Source of the DNA: Geodermatophilus sabuli
Lineage (GTDB): Bacteria > Actinomycetota > Actinomycetes > Mycobacteriales > Geodermatophilaceae
Assembly (NCBI RefSeq): GCF_900215145.1
Contig: NZ_OBDO01000007.1
Coordinates: 124,001-188,000 of the forward strand
Reading direction: 5' to 3'
DNA length: 64,000 nt
Shown here: positions 17,833 to 25,627 of the stretch, in pieces
Layout: the number at the start of each line of letters is the position of its first letter
Position numbering within the stretch: position 1 is the stretch's first letter
Position numbers and translations under genes: made by a program
Notes under the pieces: model-generated
Seen by the model: only the letters and a program-made list of their open reading frames with translations
What the model was told of the DNA's origin: nothing
The model's database searches: none

Positions 17833-19277
17833 ACGCACCCCTGCGCCGCGTCGCCATCAGCGTGCTCGTGCTGTTCACGCTGCTGATCATCAACGTCAAC
17901 TACATCCAGGTGGTCCGCTCCGACGAGCTGCGCAACGACCCGGGCAACACCCGCGTGCTCTCCGAGGAGTACGACCGCGAGCGCGGCTCGATCGTCGTCG
18001 CGGGCACCGAGATCGCCACGTCGGTGGCCACCGACGACCGGCTGACCTACCTGCGGCAGTACCCGCAGGCCGAGCTGTACGCGCCGGTGACCGGCTACTA
18101 CTCGCTGGTCTACGGCAACGCGCAGACCGAGAGGTCGATGAACGAGTTCCTCGCCGGCAACGACGCCCGGCTGTTCGCCCGGCGGATCGCCGACCTGTTC
18201 ACCGGCCGCGACCCCTCCGGCGGCGATGTCGTCCTCACCCTCGACCCCGCCGTCCAGGAGGCCGCGATGGCCGGCCTGGAGGGCGTCACCGGCGCCGTGG
18301 TGGCCCTCGACCCCAGCAGTGGTGCGGTGCTGGGCATGGCCAGCACCCCCACGTACGACCCCAACCTGCTGTCCAGCCACGATCCGCAGGGCATCCGCGA
18401 CTACTGGGATCAGCTCAACGGCGCCGACCGTGACCCGCGGCTGAACCGGGGGATCGGCGACAACTACCCGCCGGGATCGGTGTTCAAGGTCGTCGTGTCG
18501 GCGGCCGCGCTGTCGACCGGGGAGTACACGCCGGACACGGTGATCCCGGCGCCGGACACGCTGACCCTCCCCGGCACCAACACCGAGCTGGAGAACTTCG
18601 GCGGCTCGAGCTGCAGCAGCACCGGTGAGCAGTCGTTGATCGACGCGCTGACCGTCTCCTGCAACACCGCCTTCGCCCAGCTCGGCATCGACCTCGGCGA
18701 GGACCGCGTGCGGGAGATGGCCGAGGCCTTCGGCATGGACGGCGAGAAGCGGGAGATCCCGCTGACCGTGGAGGCCAGCACGATGGGCGACCCGGAGAAC
18801 GACGCCCAGCTCGGGGTGAGCTCGATCGGTCAGCAGGACGTCCGGATGACCCCGCTGCAGGCTGCGATGATCGCCGCCGCGGTCGCCAACGACGGCACCC
18901 TGATGGCGCCCTACCTGGTCGATCAGCTGCGCGCCCCCGACCTGTCGGTCGTCGACGAGACCGACCCGGAGGGGCTCAGCGAGCCGATCATCCCGGAGGT
19001 CGCCGACCAGCTGACCGAGATGATGACCAGCGTCGTCGCCAACGGCTCCGGCCGCGCCGCACGCATCCCCGGCGTCCCGGTGGCCGGCAAGACCGGTACT
19101 GCGGAGGTGTCCGAGGACGTGCCCGACCACAACTGGTTCATCGGGTTCGCCCCCGCCGACGACCCCCAGATCGCGGTCGCGGTCTTCGTGGCCAACGGCG
19201 GGGGTACGGGCGGGGACGTGTCCGCCCCCATCGCCCGTGAGGTCATGCAGGCCCACCTGGACGGGGAGGGCGGCTGA
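17829..19277 (+). CDS. pbpA: class B penicillin-binding protein PbpA
   Basis: The 482-residue transpeptidase has one N-terminal membrane helix (VAISVLVLFTLLIINVNYI). Catalytic motifs are SVFK (S217-K220), SCN (277-279) and KTG (421-423). It cross-links peptidoglycan strands made by RodA. GTG 17829 overlaps the rodA stop by 4 bp and the gene end overlaps the pknA ATG by one base. The order and overlaps match the mycobacterial rodA-pbpA-pknA operon. Confidence 0.95.
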   Translation: MNAPLRRVAISVLVLFTLLIINVNYIQVVRSDELRNDPGNTRVLSEEYDRERGSIVVAGTEIATSVATDDRLTYLRQYPQAELYAPVTGYYSLVYGNAQTERSMNEFLAGNDARLFARRIADLFTGRDPSGGDVVLTLDPAVQEAAMAGLEGVTGAVVALDPSSGAVLGMASTPTYDPNLLSSHDPQGIRDYWDQLNGADRDPRLNRGIGDNYPPGSVFKVVVSAAALSTGEYTPDTVIPAPDTLTLPGTNTELENFGGSSCSSTGEQSLIDALTVSCNTAFAQLGIDLGEDRVREMAEAFGMDGEKREIPLTVEASTMGDPENDAQLGVSSIGQQDVRMTPLQAAMIAAAVANDGTLMAPYLVDQLRAPDLSVVDETDPEGLSEPIIPEVADQLTEMMTSVVANGSGRAARIPGVPVAGKTGTAEVSEDVPDHNWFIGFAPADDPQIAVAVFVANGGGTGGDVSAPIAREVMQAHLDGEGG

Positions 19278-21070
19278 TGGCCCTGTCCACCGGCACGATC
19301 CTCGCCGGCCGCTACGAGATCACCGCCCCGATCGCCACCGGCGGGATGGGTGAGGTGTGGCGCGCCCGCGACCGCGTGCTCGACCGCGTCGTCGCCGCCA
19401 AGGTGCTGCGCAGCGAGTTCACCGGCGACCCCAGCTTCGTCGCCCGGTTCCGCAACGAGGCGCGGCACACCGCGGCGCTCAGCCACCCCAACATCGCCTC
19501 GGTCTACGACTACGGCGAGACCGACGACGAGCGCGGCGGCCAGCTGGCGTTCCTCGTCATGGAGCTGGTCGAGGGCAAGCCGCTGGTGACCATCCTCCAC
19601 GAGGAGGGCAAGCTCCCGGTCGACTGGACCCTGCACGTGCTGAGCCAGTCCGCCGACGGACTGTCGGCAGCCCACAAGGCCGGCGTCGTGCACCGCGACA
19701 TCAAGCCGGGCAACCTCATCGTCCGGCCCGACGGCGTGGTGAAGCTGACCGACTTCGGCATCGCCCGCGCTCGCGACGCCACACCCCTGACCCGCACCGG
19801 CATGGTCGTCGGCACCGCCCAGTACCTCTCGCCCGAGCAGGCCCAGGGCTTCGAGGTCACCGCCGCCTCCGACGTCTACTCCCTGGGCGTGGTCGGCTAC
19901 GAGTGCCTGACCGGCGGGCGCCCGTTCGACGGCACCTCCCAGGTGGCGGTGGCCCTGGCGCACATCAACCGGCCGCCGCCCCCGCTGCCGGGCAACGTGC
20001 CGGCCGCGGTGCGGCTGCTCATCGAGCGCGCCCTGGCCAAGGACCCCGCCGACCGCTTCGCCGACGGCGCGGCCTTCGCCGCCGCGATCCGTTCGGTGGC
20101 CGCCGGGAACGGGCTGTCGGCCGCCCCGCTGACCGGGGGCACGCTCCCGGCCCGCCCCGGTCCGGCCCCGGCACCCACGCCGGCGCGGGCCCGGACCGAG
20201 CTCGTCACCGACATCTCCGACAGCCGGACCCAGGTGCTCGGTGCCGCCTCCGCCGGCGGCACCGGCGGTCCGGGGACGGCGCCCGGCGCCATGCCCCCGC
20301 TGCGCCGGCCCCCCGAGGACGACGAGCCCGCCGGCGGCCCCCGGCACGCCGAGCGGCCGCGCGGCGGCAACCGGTGGGTGTGGCTGGTCGCGGGCCTGCT
20401 GCTGCTCGCCCTGGTGGGCGGGGGCACGTGGTTCCTGTTGGCCGGCGACAACGACTCCCCGGCCGGGAACAGGCAGCCGACCAGCGCATCATCCACGAGC
20501 GTGAGCACGGCGGCCGGCACGTTCACCGTCAACACCGACGAGTTCATCGGGCAGAACGTCGACACCGTCGAGGAGTACCTGGTCGGCAACGGCCTGCAGG
20601 TCAGCAAGCGCGAGGCCGACGCCGCGCAGGTGACCGCACCCGGTCGGGCGTTCGACGCGGGGGACGTCGTCACCTCCGACCCCGCCAACGAGGCCGTGCC
20701 CCTGGGCACCGTCGTCACCCTCTACTACGCACCCGACGACTACGCCCCGGACACCGGCGACGACACCAGCGGCGACACCGGCGGCGACACCCAGCCCCAG
20801 CCGACGTCGGCGACGCCCACCCCGACCCAGGGCGGGGACGACGACGGCGGCGACGACGACGACGGGCGTCCCACCGGCCGCCCCGGCGGGGGCAACACGA
20901 CGACCGCCACCGCGACCACGACGGCGGAGACGCAGCCGCCCCAGCCGACGCAGGCCACGACCTCCCCGGCCCCGGGGGCGCCGGCGCCGGAACCCCCGGC
21001 CCCGCAGCCCGGGGAACCCGCCCCCGAGGAGCCGCAGGCGGGTCAGCAGGCACCGGGTGCGGCGGAGTGA
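19277..21070 (+). CDS. pknA: serine/threonine protein kinase PknA-like, with one PASTA-like domain
   Basis: The 597-residue protein has a Hanks-type kinase domain at 1-275: ATP Lys42 (VAAKVLR), catalytic HRD (D141), and DFG (159-161), with activation-loop Thr residues in TPLTRTGMVVGT. A membrane helix spans about 370-393 (WVWLVAGLLLLALVGGG). Unlike mycobacterial PknA, which has no PASTA repeats, an extracellular PASTA-like unit (VDTVEEYLVGNGLQVSKR) follows. The tail is Pro/Thr/Asp-rich. It regulates cell-wall growth and division with PknB. An overlap of one base with pbpA indicates cotranscription. Confidence 0.93.
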   Translation: MALSTGTILAGRYEITAPIATGGMGEVWRARDRVLDRVVAAKVLRSEFTGDPSFVARFRNEARHTAALSHPNIASVYDYGETDDERGGQLAFLVMELVEGKPLVTILHEEGKLPVDWTLHVLSQSADGLSAAHKAGVVHRDIKPGNLIVRPDGVVKLTDFGIARARDATPLTRTGMVVGTAQYLSPEQAQGFEVTAASDVYSLGVVGYECLTGGRPFDGTSQVAVALAHINRPPPPLPGNVPAAVRLLIERALAKDPADRFADGAAFAAAIRSVAAGNGLSAAPLTGGTLPARPGPAPAPTPARARTELVTDISDSRTQVLGAASAGGTGGPGTAPGAMPPLRRPPEDDEPAGGPRHAERPRGGNRWVWLVAGLLLLALVGGGTWFLLAGDNDSPAGNRQPTSASSTSVSTAAGTFTVNTDEFIGQNVDTVEEYLVGNGLQVSKREADAAQVTAPGRAFDAGDVVTSDPANEAVPLGTVVTLYYAPDDYAPDTGDDTSGDTGGDTQPQPTSATPTPTQGGDDDGGDDDDGRPTGRPGGGNTTTATATTTAETQPPQPTQATTSPAPGAPAPEPPAPQPGEPAPEEPQAGQQAPGAAE

Positions 21071-21203
21071 CGGCGCACCCCCGCGCCACCCGGGTCGGCG
21101 CCGTCCCAGCGGTTAGGCTCCCCGCCGGCCCGTCCGTCCGCCGCTGTTGCCCGTGCCCCGCCCCCGTCCGGACGCGGGACCGCACCGCCCGAGAGGACCC
21201 CTG

Positions 21204-23114
21204 ATGACCACGCCGCAGGTGCTCGGAGAGCGCTACGAGATCGGCGGGGTGCTCGGCCGTGGAGGCATGGCCGAGGTGCACCGGGGCCGCGACCTCCGGC
21301 TCGGCCGTGAGGTGGCGGTCAAGGTGCTGCGCAGCGACCTGGCCCGCGACCCGTCCTTCCAGGTGCGGTTCCGGCGCGAAGCCCAGGCCGCGGCCTCGCT
21401 GAACCACCCCGCGATCGTCGCGGTCTACGACACCGGCGAGGACCGCTCGGCCAGCGGGGCCACCCCGTACATCGTCATGGAGTACGTCGAGGGCCAGACC
21501 CTGCGTGACGTGCTGCGCGGCGAGGGCGTGCTCTCCCCCGAGCGGGCCATGAGCCTGGCCGCCGACATCTGCGGGGCGCTGGACTTCAGCCACCGCAACG
21601 GCATCGTGCACCGCGACGTGAAGCCCGGGAACGTGATGATCACGCCGCAGGGCTCCGTCAAGGTCATGGACTTCGGCATCGCCCGCGCGGTCTCCGACTC
21701 CGCGGCGACGATGACCTCCACCGCTGCGGTCATCGGCACCGCCCAGTACCTCTCCCCCGAGCAGGCCCGCGGTGAGGGCGTCGACGCCCGCTCCGACGTC
21801 TACTCGGTCGGCTGCCTGCTCTACGAGCTCGTCACCGGCGCGCCGCCGTTCACCGGTGACTCCCCGGTGGCGGTCGCCTACCAGCACGTGCGCGAGGACC
21901 CCCGGCTGCCGTCGTCGATCAACCCGGTGATCCCGCCGGAGCTCGACGCGATCCTGCTCAAGGCGATGAGCAAGAACCCGGCCAACCGCTACCAGTCGGC
22001 CGCCGACATGCGCAACGACCTGCTGCGGGCGCTGGCCGGGCAGCGGGTCGAGGCCACGCCGGTCATGAACGACGCCGAGAAGACCACGATCCTCGGCGCG
22101 ACGCCGGGCTACGGCGACGAGGACTGGGACGAGGACGACGAGGCGGCCCGCAGGCGCAAGCGCACCCGGGTGGTCATCGCCGTCGTCGCCGCCGTCCTGG
22201 TGATCGGTGGCGTGATCGCCGCAGCGCTGCTGCTCGACTCCGGCGACGACGCACCGCCGGCCGCCCGCGAGGTCGCGGTGCCGACGCTGGTGGGTCTCCC
22301 GCAGGCCGAGGCGGAGGCCGCGATCACCGGCGCCGGACTGGTGGTGGGCGACGTGACCACCGAGGTCACGACCGACGACGCCCAGGTCGGCAACGTCCTG
22401 TCCAGCGACCCCGCCAGCGGCGTGCCACGCGAGGAGGGCACCGCGGTCGACCTCGTGGTCGGCACGGCGCCGGACAGCACCACCGTCCCGCCGGTGGTCA
22501 ACCTCGACGAGGACGACGCGCGGACCGCGCTGGAGAACGCGGGTCTCACGGGGAACATCAACCGGGACAGCGTCGACTCCCTCGAGCCGGAGGGGACCGT
22601 CGTCGCCGTCGACCCGGAGGAGGGCACCCAGGTCCCCCTGGACACGACGATCACGCTGTCGGTGTCCGACGGGGACGCGCAGGTGCGCGACGTCGTCGGC
22701 CAGCAGCAGGACACCGCGACCCAGGCCCTGCGTGACGACGGGTTCACCGACGTCCGGGTGGAGCCGGTCGAGGACGAGCAGCCCCCGGGCACCGTCGTCG
22801 CCATGTCCCCCGCCGGCGGCAGCCAGGCCACCGCCGACACGCAGATCACCCTGCAGGTCTCCGGCGGCCCCGCGGAGCCGGAGACCGTGCGCGTGCCGAA
22901 CGTCGTCGACCAGCCGCAGGCCGCGGCGACCAGCACGCTGCAGGGGCTGGATCTGACCGTGGACGTGGTCCAGCAGGACGCCGCCGACCAGGCCGACGTC
23001 GGCCTGGTGATCGCGCAGAGCCCGTCGGCGAACGCCGAGGTGCAGCCGGGCTCGACGGTGACCATCACCGTCGGCCGGGCGCCCCAGACCGGCGGTGACA
23101 GCGGCCCGCCCTGA
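21204..23114 (+). CDS. pknB: serine/threonine protein kinase PknB with four PASTA domains
   Basis: The 636-residue kinase has Lys40 (VAVKVLR), HRD (136-138), DFG (156-158) and activation-loop Thr171 and Thr173 at the positions phosphorylated in mycobacterial PknB. A helix at about 323-346 crosses the membrane. Four extracellular PASTA repeats follow (for example VAVPTLVGLPQAEAEAAI and VRVPNVVDQPQAAATSTL), which in the family sense muropeptides or lipid II. ATG 21204 follows GAGAGGACCCCTG. The 133-bp gap before it contains a TTAGGCT that could be a -10 element, so a secondary promoter is possible. Confidence 0.96.
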   Translation: MTTPQVLGERYEIGGVLGRGGMAEVHRGRDLRLGREVAVKVLRSDLARDPSFQVRFRREAQAAASLNHPAIVAVYDTGEDRSASGATPYIVMEYVEGQTLRDVLRGEGVLSPERAMSLAADICGALDFSHRNGIVHRDVKPGNVMITPQGSVKVMDFGIARAVSDSAATMTSTAAVIGTAQYLSPEQARGEGVDARSDVYSVGCLLYELVTGAPPFTGDSPVAVAYQHVREDPRLPSSINPVIPPELDAILLKAMSKNPANRYQSAADMRNDLLRALAGQRVEATPVMNDAEKTTILGATPGYGDEDWDEDDEAARRRKRTRVVIAVVAAVLVIGGVIAAALLLDSGDDAPPAAREVAVPTLVGLPQAEAEAAITGAGLVVGDVTTEVTTDDAQVGNVLSSDPASGVPREEGTAVDLVVGTAPDSTTVPPVVNLDEDDARTALENAGLTGNINRDSVDSLEPEGTVVAVDPEEGTQVPLDTTITLSVSDGDAQVRDVVGQQQDTATQALRDDGFTDVRVEPVEDEQPPGTVVAMSPAGGSQATADTQITLQVSGGPAEPETVRVPNVVDQPQAAATSTLQGLDLTVDVVQQDAADQADVGLVIAQSPSANAEVQPGSTVTITVGRAPQTGGDSGPP

Positions 23115-23124
23115 TCGGCCCGAG

Positions 23125-23169
23125 ACGACGCAGGGCCCCTCCCCCGCACCGGGAGGGGCCCTGCGTCGT
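23125..23169. terminator. bidirectional terminator between pknB and amidotransferase gene
   Basis: A perfect inverted repeat with 19-bp arms beginning ACGACGCAGGGCCCC and a 7-nt loop lies between two convergent genes. It can stop transcription from both sides. Confidence 0.85.
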
Positions 23170-23180
23170 TCCTGGGGGGC

Positions 23181-23837
23181 TCAGACGGGCGTGGCGACCG
23201 TCGTGAGCCGGTGCGCGGCCGCGGTGGCCGCCTCGACGGCCGCGGGGTCGGGTGCGAGACCGCAGGACTCCAGCCACGTGGCCAGCATCCGGTGCCCGCC
23301 CTCGGTGAGCACGGACTCGGGGTGGAACTGCACGCCCTCGATGGGCAGCTCCCGGTGCCGCAGCGCCATGACGATCCCCGACGGCGTCTCGCCGGTCACC
23401 TCCAGCTCGGCCGGCACGGTGGAGCGCTCCACGGCCAGCGAGTGGTACCGGGTGGCGGTGAACGGCGACGGCAGCCCGGCGAGGACGCCGGCGCCCGTGT
23501 GCACCACCTGGCTGGTCTTACCGTGCAGCAGCTCCGGCGCTCGCACCACCTCGGCGCCGAACGCCTCGGCGATCGCCTGGTGGCCCAGGCACACCCCGAG
23601 GACCGGCGTCCCGGCGTCCGCGGCGGCTCGCACCATCGGCACGGTCACCCCGGCGCCGGACGGCGTCCCGGGACCGGGCGAGAGGAGCACGCCCGCGACG
23701 TCGAGGTCGGCGAGCTCGTCGACGGTCACGGCGTCGTTGCGGCGGACGATGCAGTGCACGCCCAGCTGCCCCAGGTACTGGACCAGGTTGTAGACGAAGC
23801 TGTCGAAGTTGTCGACGACGAGGACGGGCCGGTTCAC
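23181..23837 (-). CDS. aminodeoxychorismate/anthranilate synthase glutamine amidotransferase subunit
   Basis: The 218-residue class I glutamine amidotransferase has nucleophile C83 (GVCLGHQAIAEA) and H172/E174 (VQFHPES). It opens with VLVVDNFDSFVYNLVQYLGQ, diagnostic of TrpG/PabA. It supplies ammonia to a chorismate-using partner. In Mycobacterium the gene beside pknB is named trpG and probably serves folate synthesis. No large subunit is visible here, so PabA versus TrpG cannot be decided from context. Confidence 0.92.
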   Translation of the reverse strand: MNRPVLVVDNFDSFVYNLVQYLGQLGVHCIVRRNDAVTVDELADLDVAGVLLSPGPGTPSGAGVTVPMVRAAADAGTPVLGVCLGHQAIAEAFGAEVVRAPELLHGKTSQVVHTGAGVLAGLPSPFTATRYHSLAVERSTVPAELEVTGETPSGIVMALRHRELPIEGVQFHPESVLTEGGHRMLATWLESCGLAPDPAAVEAATAAAHRLTTVATPV

Positions 23838-23850
23838 GTTCCCTGTGTAC

Positions 23851-23906
23851 CAAAGAACCTCGTGCCTCCGGCTCGCGCGCTCGCAGCGGGACCCGGCACG
23901 GGGGCC
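23851..23906. repeat. dispersed intergenic stem-loop, copy F
   Basis: Begins CAAAGAACCTCGTGCC and ends GCGGGACCCGGCACGGGG, with GCTCGCGCGCTCGC in the loop. It matches the AAGGACC(C)...CTCGCAGGCTCG...GGGACCC layout shared with copies at 25022, 28771, 42567, 53652 and 63616. It is the most diverged copy. Confidence 0.55.
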
Positions 23907-24674
23907 TCACTCGTCAGCGACGGTGGTGTACTCCATGTCGAGCGTGCCCTCGTGGGCCGGCAGGGTCACCGACGGACGGTCGCGGACGGCGAAGCCCAGC
24001 CCGAAGTCCTCCACCGCCTGCTGGAACACCGCGACCTGCGGGGAGGCGGCCAGCTGGGCGCGGATGGCGGTGGTGTCGCCGACCGCGGTGACGACGAACG
24101 GCGGCGAGTAGGTGCGCCCCTCCAGGAGCAGCACGTTGCCGACGCAGCGGACGGCGCTGGTGGCGATCAGCCGCCGGTCCATGATCGCGACGCCGTCCGC
24201 GCCGGCCGCCCACACCGCGTTCACCACCGCCTGCACGTCCGACTGGTGGATGACGACGTCGTCCGGGCGGGCCCCGATCGGCAGCGAGCCGTCCGGACGG
24301 CGCGGCGCGTCGTCCAGGACGATCTCCACACCGCGTCCGCTGAGTCCCACCAGGCCGGCCGAGAGCTCGGCACCGTCGTCCTGCACCTGGGCCGCGGCCA
24401 CCGCGCCGTCCCGGGAGGCCGCCTGCTCGGTCAGGGCCTGCGTCTGCTCGCGCAGGGCGGCCAGCTGGTCCTGCTGGCCACGCACGACCTCCTCGCGGTC
24501 CGCGATGAGGGCCGACAGCTCGGTGACCTCACCACCGCGCAGGTCCATGCCGTCGGCGGTCTGGCTGGACGTGGCGAACAGCAGGCCGGCCGACAGGGCC
24601 ACGACGGGCACCAGGGCGGCCCACGCGGCGCCACGGCGGCTCCCCCGACGGGTCAGGGTGCGGGCTCCGGCCAC
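23907..24674 (-). CDS. DUF881 family protein
   Basis: The 255-residue protein has an N-terminal membrane helix (AALVPVVALSAGLLFATSS), a coiled-coil region rich in Glu/Gln (about 50-90), and the DUF881 domain with GRGVEIVLDDA, VNAVWAAGADGVAIMDRRL and CVGNVLLLEGRTYSPPFVV. DUF881 proteins sit near pknB or division genes in many Gram-positives; function unknown. It is divergent from crgA, which is a cell-division gene, so a division or envelope role is plausible but inferred. Confidence 0.85.
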   Translation of the reverse strand: MAGARTLTRRGSRRGAAWAALVPVVALSAGLLFATSSQTADGMDLRGGEVTELSALIADREEVVRGQQDQLAALREQTQALTEQAASRDGAVAAAQVQDDGAELSAGLVGLSGRGVEIVLDDAPRRPDGSLPIGARPDDVVIHQSDVQAVVNAVWAAGADGVAIMDRRLIATSAVRCVGNVLLLEGRTYSPPFVVTAVGDTTAIRAQLAASPQVAVFQQAVEDFGLGFAVRDRPSVTLPAHEGTLDMEYTTVADE

Positions 24675-24743
24675 GTCCGCAGCTTAGGCTGGAGTTCTGT
24701 CACGGCCGGCAGCGACGAACCGGCCCCGGAGGGAGTTCGTACG

Positions 24744-25016
24744 GTGCCCAAGTCCAAGGTGCGCAAGAAGTCGGTCTACACGCCGCCGCAGGGCACGCTG
24801 CAGGCCGGCACGCCGGCGGCCCGCGTCGCCCAGCCCAGCCCGCGCTGGTACGCGCCGCTGATGGTCGCCCTCATGGTGCTCGGGCTGCTGTGGATCGTGG
24901 TCTTCTACGTGGCCGGTGACCGGATCGGCTTCATGAGCAGCATCGGTCCGTGGAACTTCGCCGTCGGCTTCGGCCTCATGGTGGCCGGCCTGGTCATGTC
25001 GATGCGCTGGCGCTGA
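24744..25016 (+). CDS. crgA: cell division protein CrgA
   Basis: The 90-residue product begins MPKSKVRKKSVYTPP, the classic CrgA opening. Two membrane helices follow, WYAPLMVALMVLGLLWIVVF and WNFAVGFGLMVAGLVMSM, ending in a short basic tail. CrgA recruits and stabilises divisome proteins including FtsZ and PBPs in Actinobacteria. The GTG at 24744 follows GGAGGGAG. A TTAGGCT at about 24683 may be its -10 box. Confidence 0.95.
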   Translation: MPKSKVRKKSVYTPPQGTLQAGTPAARVAQPSPRWYAPLMVALMVLGLLWIVVFYVAGDRIGFMSSIGPWNFAVGFGLMVAGLVMSMRWR

Positions 25017-25021
25017 AGAAG

Positions 25022-25129
25022 AGGACGCTCCTGCCCCTCACTGCTCGTTGGAGGACCCCGTCCTCCCCACCCCTCGCAGGCTCGAGGTGGCACCTGGGAC
25101 GGGGCCGGGTCCCACCTGCAGGAGGGCGT
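25022..25129. repeat. nested pair of dispersed stem-loops, copy E
   Basis: An outer pair of arms (GGACGCTCCTGCCCCTCACT near 25023, and CCGGGTCCCACCTGCAGGAG near 25104) brackets a complete inner copy. The inner copy runs from about 25051 to 25103 with GAGGACCCCGTCCTCCCC and CCTCGCAGGCTCGAGG. Each half matches the same family consensus. I infer one copy inserted into another. Confidence 0.6.
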
Positions 25130-25134
25130 GCTTC

Positions 25135-25171
25135 ACGGCCCTCGTCCCCACCCGGAGACGAGGGCCGTTTT
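25135..25171 (+). terminator. Rho-independent terminator after crgA
   Basis: A near-perfect stem ACGGCCCTCGTC / GACGAGGGCCGT with a 10-nt loop, ending in TTTT. It is the clearest intrinsic terminator in the window and lies downstream of crgA and the nested repeat. Confidence 0.9.
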
Positions 25172-25185
25172 GGTGTGAGCGTCCG

Positions 25186-25416
25186 GATACCCACCGTGTT
25201 GTCCACAAGCGACGCTGTGCACAGCGGATCGCTGCGTCCACAGGTCGACAAAGCGCGATACCCCCAGAGTTGTCCACCGAGTGTGGAGAACGGGTGTTCG
25301 ACCAGACTCCGCTGACCTGCGCTTTTCCCACGAGTGAGGCAGGTGTGACGGGAAGGGCACCCGAGTAACTACATGCCTGTGACTCCATCCCCAGTTGTGC
25401 ACACAGCTGTGGACGA
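25186..25416. promoter_or_regulatory. DnaA-box cluster outside the canonical origin
   Basis: Within 231 gene-free bases there is one exact TTGTCCACA (25199) and four one-mismatch copies: TTGTCCACC (25270), TTCTCCACA (reverse, 25282), TTGTGCACA (25395) and TCGTCCACA (reverse, 25408). Looser copies lie at 25215 and 25234. Two boxes are preceded by GATACCC with a 6-base spacer (25186 and 25257). The same GATACCCCCAGA string precedes a box in oriC at 55426. It could be a DnaA-titration locus, a regulatory site, or a relic of an origin duplication. The sequence shows the boxes; the role is inference. Confidence 0.65.
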
Positions 25417-25541
25417 ATCGACATGGCGGCAGGCGCGGGACGGCGACCGGAGCCAGCCCCTACCCCGCCGGCTGCCCCGCGACACGCGACCTGACCACGG
25501 CAGATGTCCCGGGGCGGACCGTCCCTCCCCAGGGACGACGA

Positions 25542-25572
25542 CGGCCCCCGGTCCGCAGAGGACCGGGGGCCG
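25542..25572 (-). terminator. probable terminator after thiolase gene
   Basis: Arms CGGCCCCCGGTC and GACCGGGGGCCG around a 7-nt loop, about 55 bases downstream of the thiolase stop on the minus strand. There is no T-run. Confidence 0.6.
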
Positions 25573-25593
25573 TCTGTGCACATCCAGCGAGGT

Positions 25594-25621
25594 CCCGTGC
25601 ACATCCGCGGATGTGCACGGG
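25594..25621. repeat. 28-bp perfect palindrome beside thiolase stop
   Basis: A zero-loop palindrome whose left half is CCCGTGCACATCCG. A third copy of GTGCACATCC lies at 25576-25585. It starts six bases past the thiolase stop on the minus strand. It may be a protein-binding site or a terminator. Confidence 0.8.
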
Positions 25622-25627
25622 CCGGCG

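Noticed and set aside
20740..20958. Val-rich minus-strand ORF in the pknA tail
   Set aside because: Antisense of the Thr/Pro/Asp-rich PknA C-terminus; an artefact of low-complexity coding.
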